Assembly (NCBI GenBank): GCA_022711665.1
Contig: JAKLEN010000004.1
Coordinates: 374,528 to 438,527, forward strand
Direction: 5' to 3'
Length of the DNA stretch: 64,000 nt
From: Acidobacteriota bacterium
GTDB taxonomy: Bacteria; Acidobacteriota; Aminicenantia; Aminicenantales; Saccharicenantaceae
Shown here: one piece after another, positions 7,110 to 16,671 of the stretch
Position numbering within the stretch: the first letter of the stretch is position 1
How the letters are laid out: every line of letters begins with the position of its first letter
Made by a program: the position numbers and the translations under genes
Notes under the pieces: generated by a model
What the model was told of the DNA's origin: nothing
Databases searched by the model: none
The model's input: the letters and a program-made list of their open reading frames with translations, nothing else

Positions 7110-9527
7110 ATGACGGAACGCAGGCAAGCCCGGATGACCCTTCGATGGGCGGCCCTCGCCCTGGTCCTGTTGGCCGCCGGCTGCGCCGCGGGCCCGGCGG
7201 GCCGGACGCCGGCCGGGGCCGCGGGGCCTGCGGTAGTTCCAGCTCCGGCGAGCCTGAAGGCCCGGCCGGGATCGTTTGTCGTAGGAGCGCGGACGAAGAT
7301 CGTCTTCCCGGAAGACCAGGCCGGCCTGGTTCCGGTCACGGCCTATCTCAAGGACCTGCTCGACCGGCCGACGGGGCTCGATATCGCCGTCGAGGCCCGG
7401 CCGGTATCTTCGACCGCCGCCCCGGCCGGAGCCGGGTCCATCCTCCTGCGCCTTGACGACATCTCCGCCCGGGTGGGCGCCGAAGGCTACCTCCTCGACG
7501 TCGCGCCGGACGGGATCGAGATCCGCGGCGCCGCGCCGGCGGGCCTCTTCTACGGCGTGCAGACCCTGCGCCAGCTCCTGCCGGCCGTCGTCGAAGAGCC
7601 CTCGGTCGCGGGGACGCCGGGCCCGGCGGCCCTGACGGTCCCCTGCGTCACCATCGAGGACAGGCCCCGGTTCGCCTGGCGCGGGGCCATGCTCGACTGC
7701 TCCCGCCACTTCTTCCCCAAGGAGTTCGTCCTGCGCTGGATCGACATCCTGGCCGCCCACAAGCTCAACACCTTCCATTGGCACCTGACCGACGACCAGG
7801 GCTGGCGGATCGAGATCAAGAAGTACCCCAGGCTGACCGGGGTCGGGGCCTGGCGGGTCGACCGCGAGGACCAGCACTGGAACGCCCGCGAGCCCCAGCA
7901 GCCGGGCGAAGCCGCGACGTACGGCGGCTTTTACACCCAGGACGACGTCCGCGAGGTCGTCGCCTACGCCGCCTCGCGCTGCGTCACCGTCGTGCCCGAG
8001 ATCGAGATGCCCGGCCACGCCATGGGGGCCCTGGCGGGCTATCCGGGGTTGTCGTGCACCGGCGGGCCCTTCACGGTCAAGCCCGGCGGGTACTGGCCCA
8101 TCACCGACGTTTTCTGCCCCGGCAACGACGAGACTTTCGCCTTCCTGGAAGACGTCCTGGCCGAAGTGGCCGGTCTCTTTCCCGGTCCCTTCATCCACAT
8201 CGGCGGCGACGAGGTCGACAAGACCGAGTGGCGGCGTTGCCCCAAGTGCCAAGCCCGCATGAAGGCCGAAGGGCTCAAGGACGAACAGGAGCTCCAGAGC
8301 TACTTCACCCGGCGCATCGAACGGTTCCTCGAAGGCTTGGGCAAGCGCCTGCTCGGCTGGGACGAGATCCTCGAGGGCGGTATCGCGCCGCGGGCCACGG
8401 TCATGTCCTGGCGCGGGACCGAGGGCGGCATCGCCGCCGCCCGGGCCGGCCACGACGTCGTCATGTCGCCGACGTCGCACTGCTATATCGATTATTATCA
8501 AGGCGATCCGGCGGTCGAGCCGCCGGGGATAGGGGGCTACGTGCCCCTCTCCAAGATCTATGCCTTCGAGCCCGTGCCCGAAGTCCTGACCGCGGCCGAG
8601 GCCGGGCATATCCTCGGCGGCCAGGCCAATCTCTGGACGGAATACGTTTCCGACAACCGGCACGCCGAGTACATGGCCCTGCCCCGCCTGGCCGCGCTGG
8701 CCGAAGTGGTCTGGTCGCCCAGGGAACTCCGGGACTGGCCCGGCTTCGCGGCCCGGATCGGCGGCCTTCTCCCCCGCTACGCCAAGGCCGGCCTGAATTA
8801 CTCCCGCAGCGCCTGGCTCGTTAACGTCAAAACGGCTTCGCGGGACGCCGGCAGGCGGGTCGAGCTGACGCTCTCGACCGAGATCCCCGGCCTCGACATC
8901 CGCTACACGACGGACGGCACGGAGCCCGGTCCGGGTTCGAAGCGCTACAGGAAGCCGATCGTCCTCAAGAGGACGGGCCGGGTCCGGGCCGCGGCCTTCC
9001 TCGGCGCCGAACGGATGAGCCCGGCCGTCGCGTCCGAGAGCTTCACGGCCCACGCCGCGCTCGGGCGCCAGCCGGTCCTGGCCTTCCCCTTCAGCCCGCG
9101 GTACGCCGCCGGCGGCCAGGCCGGCCTCGTCGACGGCCTGCTCGGCTCGCTCAACGCCGGCGACGGCCGCTGGCAGGGTTTCGAGGGAACGGACCTCGAT
9201 GCCGTCATCGACCTGGGCAAGCCCAGGACCGTCCGCGGCGTCGCCGTGCGCTGCCTGCAGAACATCAACTCCTGGATCTTCTTGCCGGCCTCTGTCGAGC
9301 TCTCCGTCTCGACGGACGGCAGGTCCTACGAAACGGTCGGGCGCGTCGGGAACGACCTCTCGCCGCGCCTGGGCCAGGCCGTGATCAAGGAGTTCGGAGT
9401 CGGCTTCGCCGCCCGGTCCGCGCGCTTCGTCCGCGTTTTTGCCAGGTCGATCGGGGCCGTGCCCGACTGGCATTACGGCGCGGGCGGCAAGTCCTGGATC
9501 TTCGCCGACGAGATCGTCGTCGAGTAG
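7110..9527 (+). CDS. GH20 beta-N-acetylhexosaminidase lipoprotein with C-terminal chitobiase-type and F5/8-type domains
   Basis: The protein is 805 aa. The start at 7110 follows AGGAGG and opens a lipoprotein signal (LLAAGC). Domain order: GH20b-like N-terminal domain (about 40-170), GH20 TIM barrel (about 185-560) with the catalytic Asp-Glu pair in HIGGDEVDKTEW (Asp367, Glu368), a CHB_HEX_C-like domain (IRYTTDGTEP, about 590-640), and a discoidin-type carbohydrate-binding domain to the end (IDLGKPRTVRGV...SVELSVSTDG). It removes terminal beta-GlcNAc/GalNAc from glycans by substrate-assisted catalysis outside the cytoplasm. Its 3' end overlaps the convergent GH95 gene by 55 bp. The neighbouring fucosidase, GH109 and mannanase suggest a complex-glycan diet. 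Confidence 0.92.
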   Translation: MTERRQARMTLRWAALALVLLAAGCAAGPAGRTPAGAAGPAVVPAPASLKARPGSFVVGARTKIVFPEDQAGLVPVTAYLKDLLDRPTGLDIAVEARPVSSTAAPAGAGSILLRLDDISARVGAEGYLLDVAPDGIEIRGAAPAGLFYGVQTLRQLLPAVVEEPSVAGTPGPAALTVPCVTIEDRPRFAWRGAMLDCSRHFFPKEFVLRWIDILAAHKLNTFHWHLTDDQGWRIEIKKYPRLTGVGAWRVDREDQHWNAREPQQPGEAATYGGFYTQDDVREVVAYAASRCVTVVPEIEMPGHAMGALAGYPGLSCTGGPFTVKPGGYWPITDVFCPGNDETFAFLEDVLAEVAGLFPGPFIHIGGDEVDKTEWRRCPKCQARMKAEGLKDEQELQSYFTRRIERFLEGLGKRLLGWDEILEGGIAPRATVMSWRGTEGGIAAARAGHDVVMSPTSHCYIDYYQGDPAVEPPGIGGYVPLSKIYAFEPVPEVLTAAEAGHILGGQANLWTEYVSDNRHAEYMALPRLAALAEVVWSPRELRDWPGFAARIGGLLPRYAKAGLNYSRSAWLVNVKTASRDAGRRVELTLSTEIPGLDIRYTTDGTEPGPGSKRYRKPIVLKRTGRVRAAAFLGAERMSPAVASESFTAHAALGRQPVLAFPFSPRYAAGGQAGLVDGLLGSLNAGDGRWQGFEGTDLDAVIDLGKPRTVRGVAVRCLQNINSWIFLPASVELSVSTDGRSYETVGRVGNDLSPRLGQAVIKEFGVGFAARSARFVRVFARSIGAVPDWHYGAGGKSWIFADEIVVE

Positions 9528-12004
9528 ACGATCTCCTGGCCCGGACGCGTCTCGAGCTCGATCATCCCCTGCCGGGGCAGCGCGCCCGCCGGGTCGGCGC
9601 CGCTGACCCTGACCCCCAGGCCGCCGAAGGGATCGGCCAGCCGCAGCCGGCCGCCGGCCTTCGACCGGACGCGCAGCTCGACCGTCCGCCCCGCCCGCCA
9701 TGAGGCGTCGATCTCGAAGCCGCCCCGGGCGCGGAGACCCCGGAAGCGCCCGTCGGCCCAGGCCGCCGGCAGGGCGGGCAGGACCTGGATGAAGCCCCGG
9801 TGGGATTGGAGGAGCATCTCGGCCAGGCCCGCGGCTCCGCCGAAGTTGCCGTCGATCTGGAAGGGCGGGTGGGTGTCGAAGAGGTTCTTCAGGGTGGATT
9901 GGCGCAAGAGGGTCAGCAGATTCCGGTGGGCCGTCTCGCCCTCGAGCAGGCGGGCGTAGAAGCTGACGATCCAGGCCCGGCTCCAGCCGGTCTGGCCGCC
10001 GCCGTGCTCGAGCCGCCGGGCGATCGTCCGCCTAGCCGCCTCGAAGAGCTCCGGCGTCTCCGGGGTGATCTGGGCCAGGGGGTAGAGGGCCAGCATGTGG
10101 GACATGTGGCGGTGGCCCGGCTCCGCTTCGTCATAATCCTTGATCCACTCCTGGACGTTCCCGTGTTTCCCGATCTGGAGGGGAGGCAGGCGCTTTTCGA
10201 GCTCCTTCAGCCGGGCCGCGAATCCGGCGTCGAGGCCCAGGATCGAGGCGGCCCGGACGCAGTTCCCGAACAGGGCCCGGGCGATCTCGACGTCGATGGT
10301 CGCGGCGTAGGTCAGGGATTCCGGCCGGCCCGTCCTCGGGTCGATATAGGCGTTCTCCGGCGAATGGGACGGCGCCGTGACCAGCCAGCCCTCGGGCGAC
10401 GGAACCAGGAAATCGGCGACGAACTCGGCCGAGCCCTTCATGACCGGGTAGGCGACATTGCGGAGGAAGGCCGTGTCGCCGCTGAACTCGTAATGGTCCC
10501 ATAGCGAAAAGGTCAGCCAGGGCCCGGCCAGGGGCGAAACGCCCCAGACGCCGTCGGCGACGCCGGTCCGGCCGAAGGGATCGGTCAGGTGGTGGAGGGT
10601 CCAGCCTCGCGTGCCGTAGGTCTTTCGGGCGGTCACCGCGCCCGGGACGGTCAGGCGGCCGATGAAATCGGCGAGCGGCGCGACGCATTCGGACAGATTG
10701 GCCGCCTCGGCCGGCCAGTAGTTCATCTGCAGGTTGATGTTCGTGTGGAAGTCGGAATTCCAGGCCGCCTCGAAGTCCTGGTTCCAGAGGCCCTGGAGGT
10801 TGGCCGGCAGGACGGCGGGACGGCGCGACGATCCCATGAGCAGGTAGCGGCCGTACTGGAAATAGAGCGCGGCCAGCCCCGCGTCCTCGCCGCCGGCCCT
10901 GACCCGGGCCAGACGCTCGTCGGTCGGGAGCGCGGCCGCCTCCGGCGATCCTCCGAGGTCGAGAGCGACGCGATCGTAGAGCGAGCGGTGCTCGGCGACG
11001 TGGCGGGCGCGGAGCTCCCGGTAATCCCTGGCCCGGGCCCGGGCCAGGGTCCCGGCGCATTCCGCCGCCGGATCGACGCCGGGATCGCAGGCTAGGAGGG
11101 CCGGGTCGTAGTCCGTGGCCGCGGCGAGAAGGATGGTCAGGCACCGCGCGTCCTCGACCCGGAGCCCCTCCCCCGCCGGGCCCACCCGGCCGCCGTCGGC
11201 GACGACCGCGAGGGCCGCCGCGAAGCGCAGGTGCGCGCCGCCGGGCCCGGTCATGGGATCGGGCCGGTCGACGATCTGCCCGGAAAGCAGGAGCCCGTTC
11301 CGGCCGATCGCTTTCGTCACCGCGTCCCTGGCCCGGGTCAGGCGGATCGAAGCCGCGATCCGCGCCCCGCGGGCGGCTTCCAGGCGGATGACCAGGACGT
11401 CGTCGACGGCGGAGGCGAAGGCCTCGCGCCTGACGGGGACCGCCTCGGGTGTCTCGGCGGCGACGCCGGCGATGCCGTCACGGATATCGAGCCAGCGCTC
11501 GTAGCCCGTCCCGGCCCGGACGTCATCGAGGTCGATGAGGAGATCGCCGAGGGGCTGGTAGGACCGGATCCGCGGCGGCCTGCCCAGCAGGTGCTTCTCC
11601 GCCAGGGCCGAGGCTTCGGCGTAGCGCCCTTCGAACAGGGCCCTGCGGACAAGGGGCAGGCTCTCGAGCGCCGCGGGATTGTTGTTGTCGATGGGGCCGC
11701 CCGCCCAGACCGTCTCCTCGTTGAGCTGGAGCTTTTCGCGGTCCGGGGAACCGAAGACCATGGCCCCGAGACGCCCGTTGCCGACGGGCAGGGCCTCGTT
11801 CCAGTCGGCGGCCGGCTGCCGGTACCAGAGCCGGTCCCGGCCGGGGGCAACCGCCCGGCCGGCAGGAACGGACCGGTCGGCGGCGCAGGCCCCGAAACCC
11901 AGTACGGCGGCCAGGAGAAAGGCCGAAGATACGGAAGGTACGGCCCAGCGGCGGGCGGGACGCCGCGGCCGTCCGCAACGTAGAAGAACCGGGATGGCGC
12001 TCAT
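9473..12004 (-). CDS. GH95 alpha-L-fucosidase lipoprotein
   Basis: The protein is 843 aa. GH95 blocks are in order: LPVGNGRLGAMVFG with QLNEETVWAGGP near the N-terminus; NLQGLWNQDFEAAWNSDFHTN and NYWPAE mid-protein; DGVWGVSPLAGPW; and DTHPPFQIDGNFGG near residue 690. A lipoprotein-like signal (LGFGACAAD) precedes them. The family hydrolyses terminal alpha-L-fucose (often alpha-1,2), with related galactosidase members. I chose the ATG at 12004: a TTGACA/TATAAG promoter ends only 6 nt upstream, and there is no Shine-Dalgarno site, so the mRNA is probably leaderless. The last 18 codons overlap the convergent GH20 gene. Confidence 0.9.
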   Translation of the reverse strand: MSAIPVLLRCGRPRRPARRWAVPSVSSAFLLAAVLGFGACAADRSVPAGRAVAPGRDRLWYRQPAADWNEALPVGNGRLGAMVFGSPDREKLQLNEETVWAGGPIDNNNPAALESLPLVRRALFEGRYAEASALAEKHLLGRPPRIRSYQPLGDLLIDLDDVRAGTGYERWLDIRDGIAGVAAETPEAVPVRREAFASAVDDVLVIRLEAARGARIAASIRLTRARDAVTKAIGRNGLLLSGQIVDRPDPMTGPGGAHLRFAAALAVVADGGRVGPAGEGLRVEDARCLTILLAAATDYDPALLACDPGVDPAAECAGTLARARARDYRELRARHVAEHRSLYDRVALDLGGSPEAAALPTDERLARVRAGGEDAGLAALYFQYGRYLLMGSSRRPAVLPANLQGLWNQDFEAAWNSDFHTNINLQMNYWPAEAANLSECVAPLADFIGRLTVPGAVTARKTYGTRGWTLHHLTDPFGRTGVADGVWGVSPLAGPWLTFSLWDHYEFSGDTAFLRNVAYPVMKGSAEFVADFLVPSPEGWLVTAPSHSPENAYIDPRTGRPESLTYAATIDVEIARALFGNCVRAASILGLDAGFAARLKELEKRLPPLQIGKHGNVQEWIKDYDEAEPGHRHMSHMLALYPLAQITPETPELFEAARRTIARRLEHGGGQTGWSRAWIVSFYARLLEGETAHRNLLTLLRQSTLKNLFDTHPPFQIDGNFGGAAGLAEMLLQSHRGFIQVLPALPAAWADGRFRGLRARGGFEIDASWRAGRTVELRVRSKAGGRLRLADPFGGLGVRVSGADPAGALPRQGMIELETRPGQEIVYSTTISSAKIQDLPPAP

Positions 12005-12010
12005 GGGGCC

Positions 12011-12040
12011 CTTATAGCCCGGTGTCCCGGGAACTGTCAA
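12011..12040 (-). promoter_or_regulatory. Sigma70-like promoter giving a probable leaderless GH95 mRNA
   Basis: Minus strand: TTGACA (12040-12035), 18-nt spacer, TATAAG (12016-12011), then 6 nt to the ATG at 12004. The transcription start should fall on or next to the A of ATG. Confidence 0.7.
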
Positions 12041-12051
12041 TCCGCCGGACG

Positions 12052-13182
12052 CTAATCGAGCTTCTTTCTGAAGCGGGCGATGCTCAGGCTCAGGACGAAG
12101 GCGCCGAGCGCGGCGAGCGGGAGCATCTGGTCCCAGATCTCCGGCCAGCCGGCGCCGCGGATCATGAGACCGCGGATCATGGTGAAAAAGTAGCGCGTCG
12201 GGATGGCGCGGGACACGGCCTGGAAGAACGGCGGCATGCTCTCGATCGGGATGACGAATCCGCCGAGCAGGATCATCGGCATGATGAAGAAAATGGCCGT
12301 GAAGATGGCCTGCTGCTGGGTCCGGGAGATGGTCGAGATGAGCAGGCCGAAACCCAGGGTGTTGAGCATGAAGGCCAGGCAGGCCAGGAGGATCAGCCCG
12401 AGGCTGCCCCGGACCGGGACGACGAACCAGAACGCGGCCACGGCCAGGACGAACGCGGCCTCGACGAGGCCGATGAGCACGAACGGCAGGAGCTTGCCGA
12501 CGATCAGCTGGTGGGGCCGGATGGGGGTGACGATCAGCTGCTCCATGGTCCCGGCCTCCTTCTCGCGGACGATGCCCATGGAGGCCAGGGCGATGGTCAT
12601 GACCATCAGGATCAGGCCGAGGACGCCGGGGATCATGAAGTTCCGGCTCTTCAGCTCCGGGTTGTACCAGACCCGGACCCGGGCGTCGACCTGGACCGGC
12701 CGGATCCCTCCCCGGCCCTGGACCCGCTCGAGGCGCTCGAGGAGCAGGCGCTGGGCGTACCGTTTGGCGATCATGGTGGAGTAGTTGACGCCGATCGTGG
12801 CCGTCTGGCTCTCGACGCCGTCGGCGATGATCATGACCTTGCCCGGCCGGCCGCCCGCCAGGTCGTCGCCGAAGCCGCGGGGGATGACGAAGGCGGTTGA
12901 CGCCAGGCCCCGGTCGAGGTAGGCGTCGATCGCCTCCAGCCGGCCGACCCGGGCCCGGACCGAAAAATAGCCCGAGTTGAGGAAGCCGGCGATGAACTCC
13001 CGGCTGGCCGCCGAACCGTCCTGGTCGCAGACGACCGCCGGGATGTTGCGGACATCGAGGTTGGCGGCGTAGCCCAGGAGGAGCAGCTGCAGGATCGGCG
13101 AGAGGAACAGGAGCGGGAAGAGCCGGCGGTCGCGCCGGAGCTGCAGGAACTCCTTGTGAACGATGGACAGGATGGCCTTCAT
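12052..13182 (-). CDS. ABC-2 type exporter permease (YbhR/YhhJ-like)
   Basis: The protein is 376 aa. One TM segment lies near the N-terminus (about 22-40) after a basic KEFLQLRRDRR motif. A large external domain follows (about 45-170), then five TM segments in the C-terminal half, with VREKEAGTMEQLIVTPIRP between them, the classic ABC2_membrane_3 coupling region. It is the last gene of a seven-gene efflux operon, and its start overlaps the stop of the sister permease (ATGA). It pairs with that permease to form the inner-membrane pore. E. coli YbhR and YbhS are the nearest described counterparts by architecture. Exported substrate unknown; no terminator visible before the GH95 promoter. Confidence 0.9.
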   Translation of the reverse strand: MKAILSIVHKEFLQLRRDRRLFPLLFLSPILQLLLLGYAANLDVRNIPAVVCDQDGSAASREFIAGFLNSGYFSVRARVGRLEAIDAYLDRGLASTAFVIPRGFGDDLAGGRPGKVMIIADGVESQTATIGVNYSTMIAKRYAQRLLLERLERVQGRGGIRPVQVDARVRVWYNPELKSRNFMIPGVLGLILMVMTIALASMGIVREKEAGTMEQLIVTPIRPHQLIVGKLLPFVLIGLVEAAFVLAVAAFWFVVPVRGSLGLILLACLAFMLNTLGFGLLISTISRTQQQAIFTAIFFIMPMILLGGFVIPIESMPPFFQAVSRAIPTRYFFTMIRGLMIRGAGWPEIWDQMLPLAALGAFVLSLSIARFRKKLD

Positions 13183-14354
13183 GCCCGAGCCCTCCCCCGC
13201 CGCGGCCGCGGCTCCTTTTCGCCGCGGCCCATCCGGGCCGCGCTGCCCCCCAGCGCCAGGAGGGCGAAGGCCGCCAGGAACAGGATCTGCGGCCAGACCG
13301 CGGCCAGGCCGGCGTCCTTGAGGACGATGGCCCGCAGCGCGGCCAGGAAATACCGGGCCGGCACGAAGTAGGTGATGGCCTGGACGACGGCGGGCATGTT
13401 GCGGACGGGAAAGATGAAGCCCGAGAGGATGAAGGTCGGCAGCATACTCGTCAGGAGGGCCAGGAGGAAGGCCACCTGCTGGGTCCGGGTGATCGACGAG
13501 ATGAACAGGCCCTGGCCCAGGGCGCCGCAGACGAACAGGACCATGGCCAGGAGGAGCAAGGGATAGCTGCCTTTGATGCCGACCCCGAACAGGACCTGGC
13601 TCAGGAGCAGGACCAGGTGGGCCGAGCCGAGCGAGATCAGGGCGTAGGGGATCATCTTGCCGATGATGAGGTCCGGCGAGCCGAGCGACGAGATCCGCAG
13701 CTGGTCCATGGTGCCGCGCTCCTTCTCCCGGACGATGGAGGAGGCGGTGGAGATCGTGACGATGACCATGAGTATGAAGGCGATCAGGCCGGGGATGAGG
13801 AAGTTGGAGCTGCGGAGCTCGGGATTGTACCAGACCCGGACCTCGGCCGCGACCGGCGCCGCGAGCCCGCCCAGGCCCCGCCGGGCCAGGGTCTCGAGCG
13901 TGATCTTCTGGGAATAGGTCTGGAGGATGGCGGCGATATAGCCCCCGGCCGTGGCCCCGGTCATGGCGTTCGAGCCGTCGAGCAGGACCTGGACCGAGGG
14001 GCTGCGGCCGGCCAGGAGGTCCTCGGCGAACCGGGGCGGGATGACCAGGGCGGCCCCGATGTCCTCCCGGGCCATCAGGGGGTCGATGGCCGTCGTCATG
14101 GGCAGGACCGCCTTGAGGTCGAAGTACTCGGTGGTGCTGAACTGGTCGACGAGCTCGCGGCTGGCCTGGCTGCCGTCACCGTCGACGACCGCCAGGGCGA
14201 TGTGCTTGACGTCGAGGGTCAGGGCGAAGCCGAACATCAGGAGCAGGAAGGCCGGCAGGAAGATCATGAAGCCCAGCGAGCGGGAGTCCCGGCGGATCTC
14301 GCGGAACTCCTTCTTGACCACCGACCGGATGCCGCCGAGCGTGGGGCCCTTCAC
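13179..14354 (-). CDS. ABC-2 type exporter permease (YbhS-like)
   Basis: The protein is 391 aa with a GTG start at 14354. That start was chosen because GGGGAGG lies 7 nt upstream and the GTGA overlaps the ATPase stop; the longer open frame upstream is a shadow of the ATPase. Architecture matches its sister: KKEFREIRRDSRS, TM1, an external domain (about 50-180), then five C-terminal TM segments, with VREKERGTMDQLRISSLGSP as the coupling motif. The two permeases share the same design but are clearly diverged, as expected for a heterodimeric pore. It is translationally coupled on both sides (4-nt overlaps). Confidence 0.88.
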   Translation of the reverse strand: MKGPTLGGIRSVVKKEFREIRRDSRSLGFMIFLPAFLLLMFGFALTLDVKHIALAVVDGDGSQASRELVDQFSTTEYFDLKAVLPMTTAIDPLMAREDIGAALVIPPRFAEDLLAGRSPSVQVLLDGSNAMTGATAGGYIAAILQTYSQKITLETLARRGLGGLAAPVAAEVRVWYNPELRSSNFLIPGLIAFILMVIVTISTASSIVREKERGTMDQLRISSLGSPDLIIGKMIPYALISLGSAHLVLLLSQVLFGVGIKGSYPLLLLAMVLFVCGALGQGLFISSITRTQQVAFLLALLTSMLPTFILSGFIFPVRNMPAVVQAITYFVPARYFLAALRAIVLKDAGLAAVWPQILFLAAFALLALGGSAARMGRGEKEPRPRRGRARA

Positions 14355-15316
14355 GGCTTCGCCTCCCCGGCCGCGGCCGGCCCGGGGGCCGCGTTCGTCT
14401 CGATCTCGTGGATGAAGACGTCCTCGAGGGAGGGCATGATGCGGTCGACGCGCCGCACCGCGATGCCGGCCCGCCCCAGCCGATCGGCCAGGAGACGCCG
14501 GCCCTCGGCCTCTTCGCCGACGCCGACGTGGAGGGACAGCCCGAAGATCGAGGTGTCGACCACCCAGGGCTCCTTCTGCAGGATCTCCAGGGCCTCGACC
14601 GGGCGGTCGCAGGCCACTTCCAGGATGGGATGGCGGATGGCCGCGGTTTTGAGCTCGGTCGGGCTGCCGCCGGCCACGATCCGGCCGGCGTGGATGAGCC
14701 GGATGTCGTTGCAATACTCCGCCTCGTCCAGGTAATGGGTCGTGACGAAGATGGTCATCCCCTGTTCCGAGAGGCCGTTGATGAGCTCCCAGAAGCGCCG
14801 CCGCGAGGCCGGGTCGACCCCGCCGGTGGGCTCGTCGAGGAAAACGATCCCGGGCTCGTGCAGGACGGCGCAGCCGAGGGCCAGGCGCTGCTTCCAGCCG
14901 ACCGACAGCGTCCGGGCCAGGCTGCCCTCGCGGCCGCGCAAACCGGCCATCTCCAGGACCCAGGGCAGGCGGGAGGCGACGGTCCCGCGGTTCAAGCCGT
15001 AGGCGCCGCCGAAGAAGCGGATGTTCTCGGCCACGGTCAGGTCGTCGTAGAGCGAGAACCTCTGGGACATGTAGCCGATCGAGCGCTTGACTTTCTCGGG
15101 CTCGCGCCGGATGTCGAAGCCGCCGACGGAGGCCGTGCCCGAGGTCGGATCGAGCAGGGCGCAGAGCATGCGGATGGTCGTCGACTTGCCGGCCCCGTTG
15201 GCGCCGAGGAAACCGAAGATCTCCCCCTTCTCGACGGAGAACGATACCGCGTCGACGGCCGTGAAGGCGCCGAACCTCTTGCTCAGCGACTTGACCTCGA
15301 CGGCGTTGGCGGGCAT
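14351..15316 (-). CDS. ABC transporter ATPase, C-terminal-half equivalent of YbhF
   Basis: The protein is 321 aa. Walker A GANGAGKSTT (about 38-47), Q-loop YMSQRFSLYDDLT, Walker B IVFLDEPTGGVD and the H-loop TTHYLDEAE are intact. The ABC signature is degenerate: LSVGWKQR instead of LSGGxxQR. In E. coli YbhF the C-terminal ATPase half has a similarly altered signature (from memory), while the N-terminal half is canonical. This gene therefore looks like the C-terminal half made as a separate protein. A ~80-residue C-terminal extension follows the ABC domain. It likely heterodimerises with the 16668-17663 ATPase. Confidence 0.9.
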   Translation of the reverse strand: MPANAVEVKSLSKRFGAFTAVDAVSFSVEKGEIFGFLGANGAGKSTTIRMLCALLDPTSGTASVGGFDIRREPEKVKRSIGYMSQRFSLYDDLTVAENIRFFGGAYGLNRGTVASRLPWVLEMAGLRGREGSLARTLSVGWKQRLALGCAVLHEPGIVFLDEPTGGVDPASRRRFWELINGLSEQGMTIFVTTHYLDEAEYCNDIRLIHAGRIVAGGSPTELKTAAIRHPILEVACDRPVEALEILQKEPWVVDTSIFGLSLHVGVGEEAEGRRLLADRLGRAGIAVRRVDRIMPSLEDVFIHEIETNAAPGPAAAGEAKP

Positions 15317-15345
15317 GGCGCGCTCCTCTCGTTCCCCTCCTGACC

Positions 15346-16671
15346 CTAGTTCCCCAGCGCTTTTTCCAGGCGGGCCTGGGCCAGGACGAGATCGATGGCC
15401 GCCTGGACCTTGGCGGTCCTGGTCTGGAGCTGGAAGACCTCAGCGTCCAGGACGTCGGTGTTGAGGGCCACGCCCTGGCGGAAGCGGTCCCGGACCAGGC
15501 GCAGGTTCTCGTCGGCCTGGCTGACGGCGGCCGCCGCCACCTCGGTCTTGCGGCGGGCCTGGATCAGGGCCAGCCGGCTCTGGGTGACCTCCAGGACGGC
15601 CTGGTCCGCGAGGAGCTTCCGGCCGTCCCGGGCCTGGGCCAGCTGGGCCCGGGCCTGGGCGGCCTGGTTCCTGGTCTGGCCCCAGTTCCAGACGTCGAGC
15701 GAGACGGACAGGCTGACGTCCCAGGTGTCCTTGAACTCGTCCAGGGCCGGGAGATAGCGTGAGTTCGGGCGCATGGAGTAGTAGTTGCCGGCCAGCGAGA
15801 CCTGGGGGTACCAGCCGGACCTGGCGGCCTTCAGCCCGGCCTCGGAGGCCAGGATACGGAACTCGGCCGCCTTGATCTCGGGCCGGCCGGCCAGGGCCGC
15901 GTCAAGGAGGGCCGCGGCGGCCTCCTCGTCGCCGGGGACGCGCCCAGCCTGGCTCTCGGCCGAGGTGGCCAGCTCGATCTTCGTATCGACGGGCAGGCCG
16001 ATCAGGTTCAGGAGCGCGGTCTGGGCGACCTCGACGGCGTTCCGGGCGTCGATAGCCGCCAGCTCGGCGTTCGAGAGCTGTATCTCGGCCCGCAGGACCT
16101 CGTTCCTGACCAGCAGTCCCTGGTCGAAAAAGGCCCGGACGTCCTTGAGATGCTCCCGGACCTGGCCGACGGTCTCGGCCACGATGGCCTCATATTGAAG
16201 GGCCCGGGCCAGGCCCCAGTAGGCGCTCTTGATGGCGAAGACAAGCTCCGAGCGGTCCTTGGCCAGGTCGAAGCCGGCCGACCGCTCCAGCATCCGGGCC
16301 GACCTGGCGCCGGCCTCGAGCCGGAAGCCGGTGAAGACCGGCTGCTGGACCGAGAGGCGCAGGTTCCAGTTATTGAAGTAGCTCTGGGAGACCACGATCG
16401 GGTTCGGCGAGACGGGCAGCGTCACCTGGAAGTCGGGCACCTCGCTCAAGCGGGTGTAGCCGGCGCCCAGCCGGACCGAGGGCAGGCGGGCGGCGGCGAC
16501 CTCGCGGGCCCGGGCGGCCGATGATTCGGCCCTCATCCGGGAGGCGTGAAGGGCCGGGCTGGCGTCGAGACCCGCGGCGACGGCCTCATCGAGGGTAAGC
16601 GATCGCGTCTGGGCCAGGCCGGCCAGCGGGAAGGCCAAGAACGCGGCGATGGCGATTAATTTCCTGGTCAT
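15346..16671 (-). CDS. TolC-family outer-membrane efflux protein
   Basis: The protein is 441 aa with an Sec signal peptide (cleavage near AGLAQ). Two repeated OEP halves with long coiled-coil heptads rich in Ala/Gln/Arg (for example around 60-200 and 270-430) and a LTLDEAVAAGLDASP N-terminal motif identify the family. It forms a trimeric outer-membrane/periplasmic tunnel that the HlyD-type adaptor docks to. It lies inside the operon between the two ATPase genes. It overlaps the upstream ATPase by 4 nt (16668-16671). Its dedicated location suggests it serves this exporter rather than being the general TolC. Confidence 0.9.
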   Translation of the reverse strand: MTRKLIAIAAFLAFPLAGLAQTRSLTLDEAVAAGLDASPALHASRMRAESSAARAREVAAARLPSVRLGAGYTRLSEVPDFQVTLPVSPNPIVVSQSYFNNWNLRLSVQQPVFTGFRLEAGARSARMLERSAGFDLAKDRSELVFAIKSAYWGLARALQYEAIVAETVGQVREHLKDVRAFFDQGLLVRNEVLRAEIQLSNAELAAIDARNAVEVAQTALLNLIGLPVDTKIELATSAESQAGRVPGDEEAAAALLDAALAGRPEIKAAEFRILASEAGLKAARSGWYPQVSLAGNYYSMRPNSRYLPALDEFKDTWDVSLSVSLDVWNWGQTRNQAAQARAQLAQARDGRKLLADQAVLEVTQSRLALIQARRKTEVAAAAVSQADENLRLVRDRFRQGVALNTDVLDAEVFQLQTRTAKVQAAIDLVLAQARLEKALGN

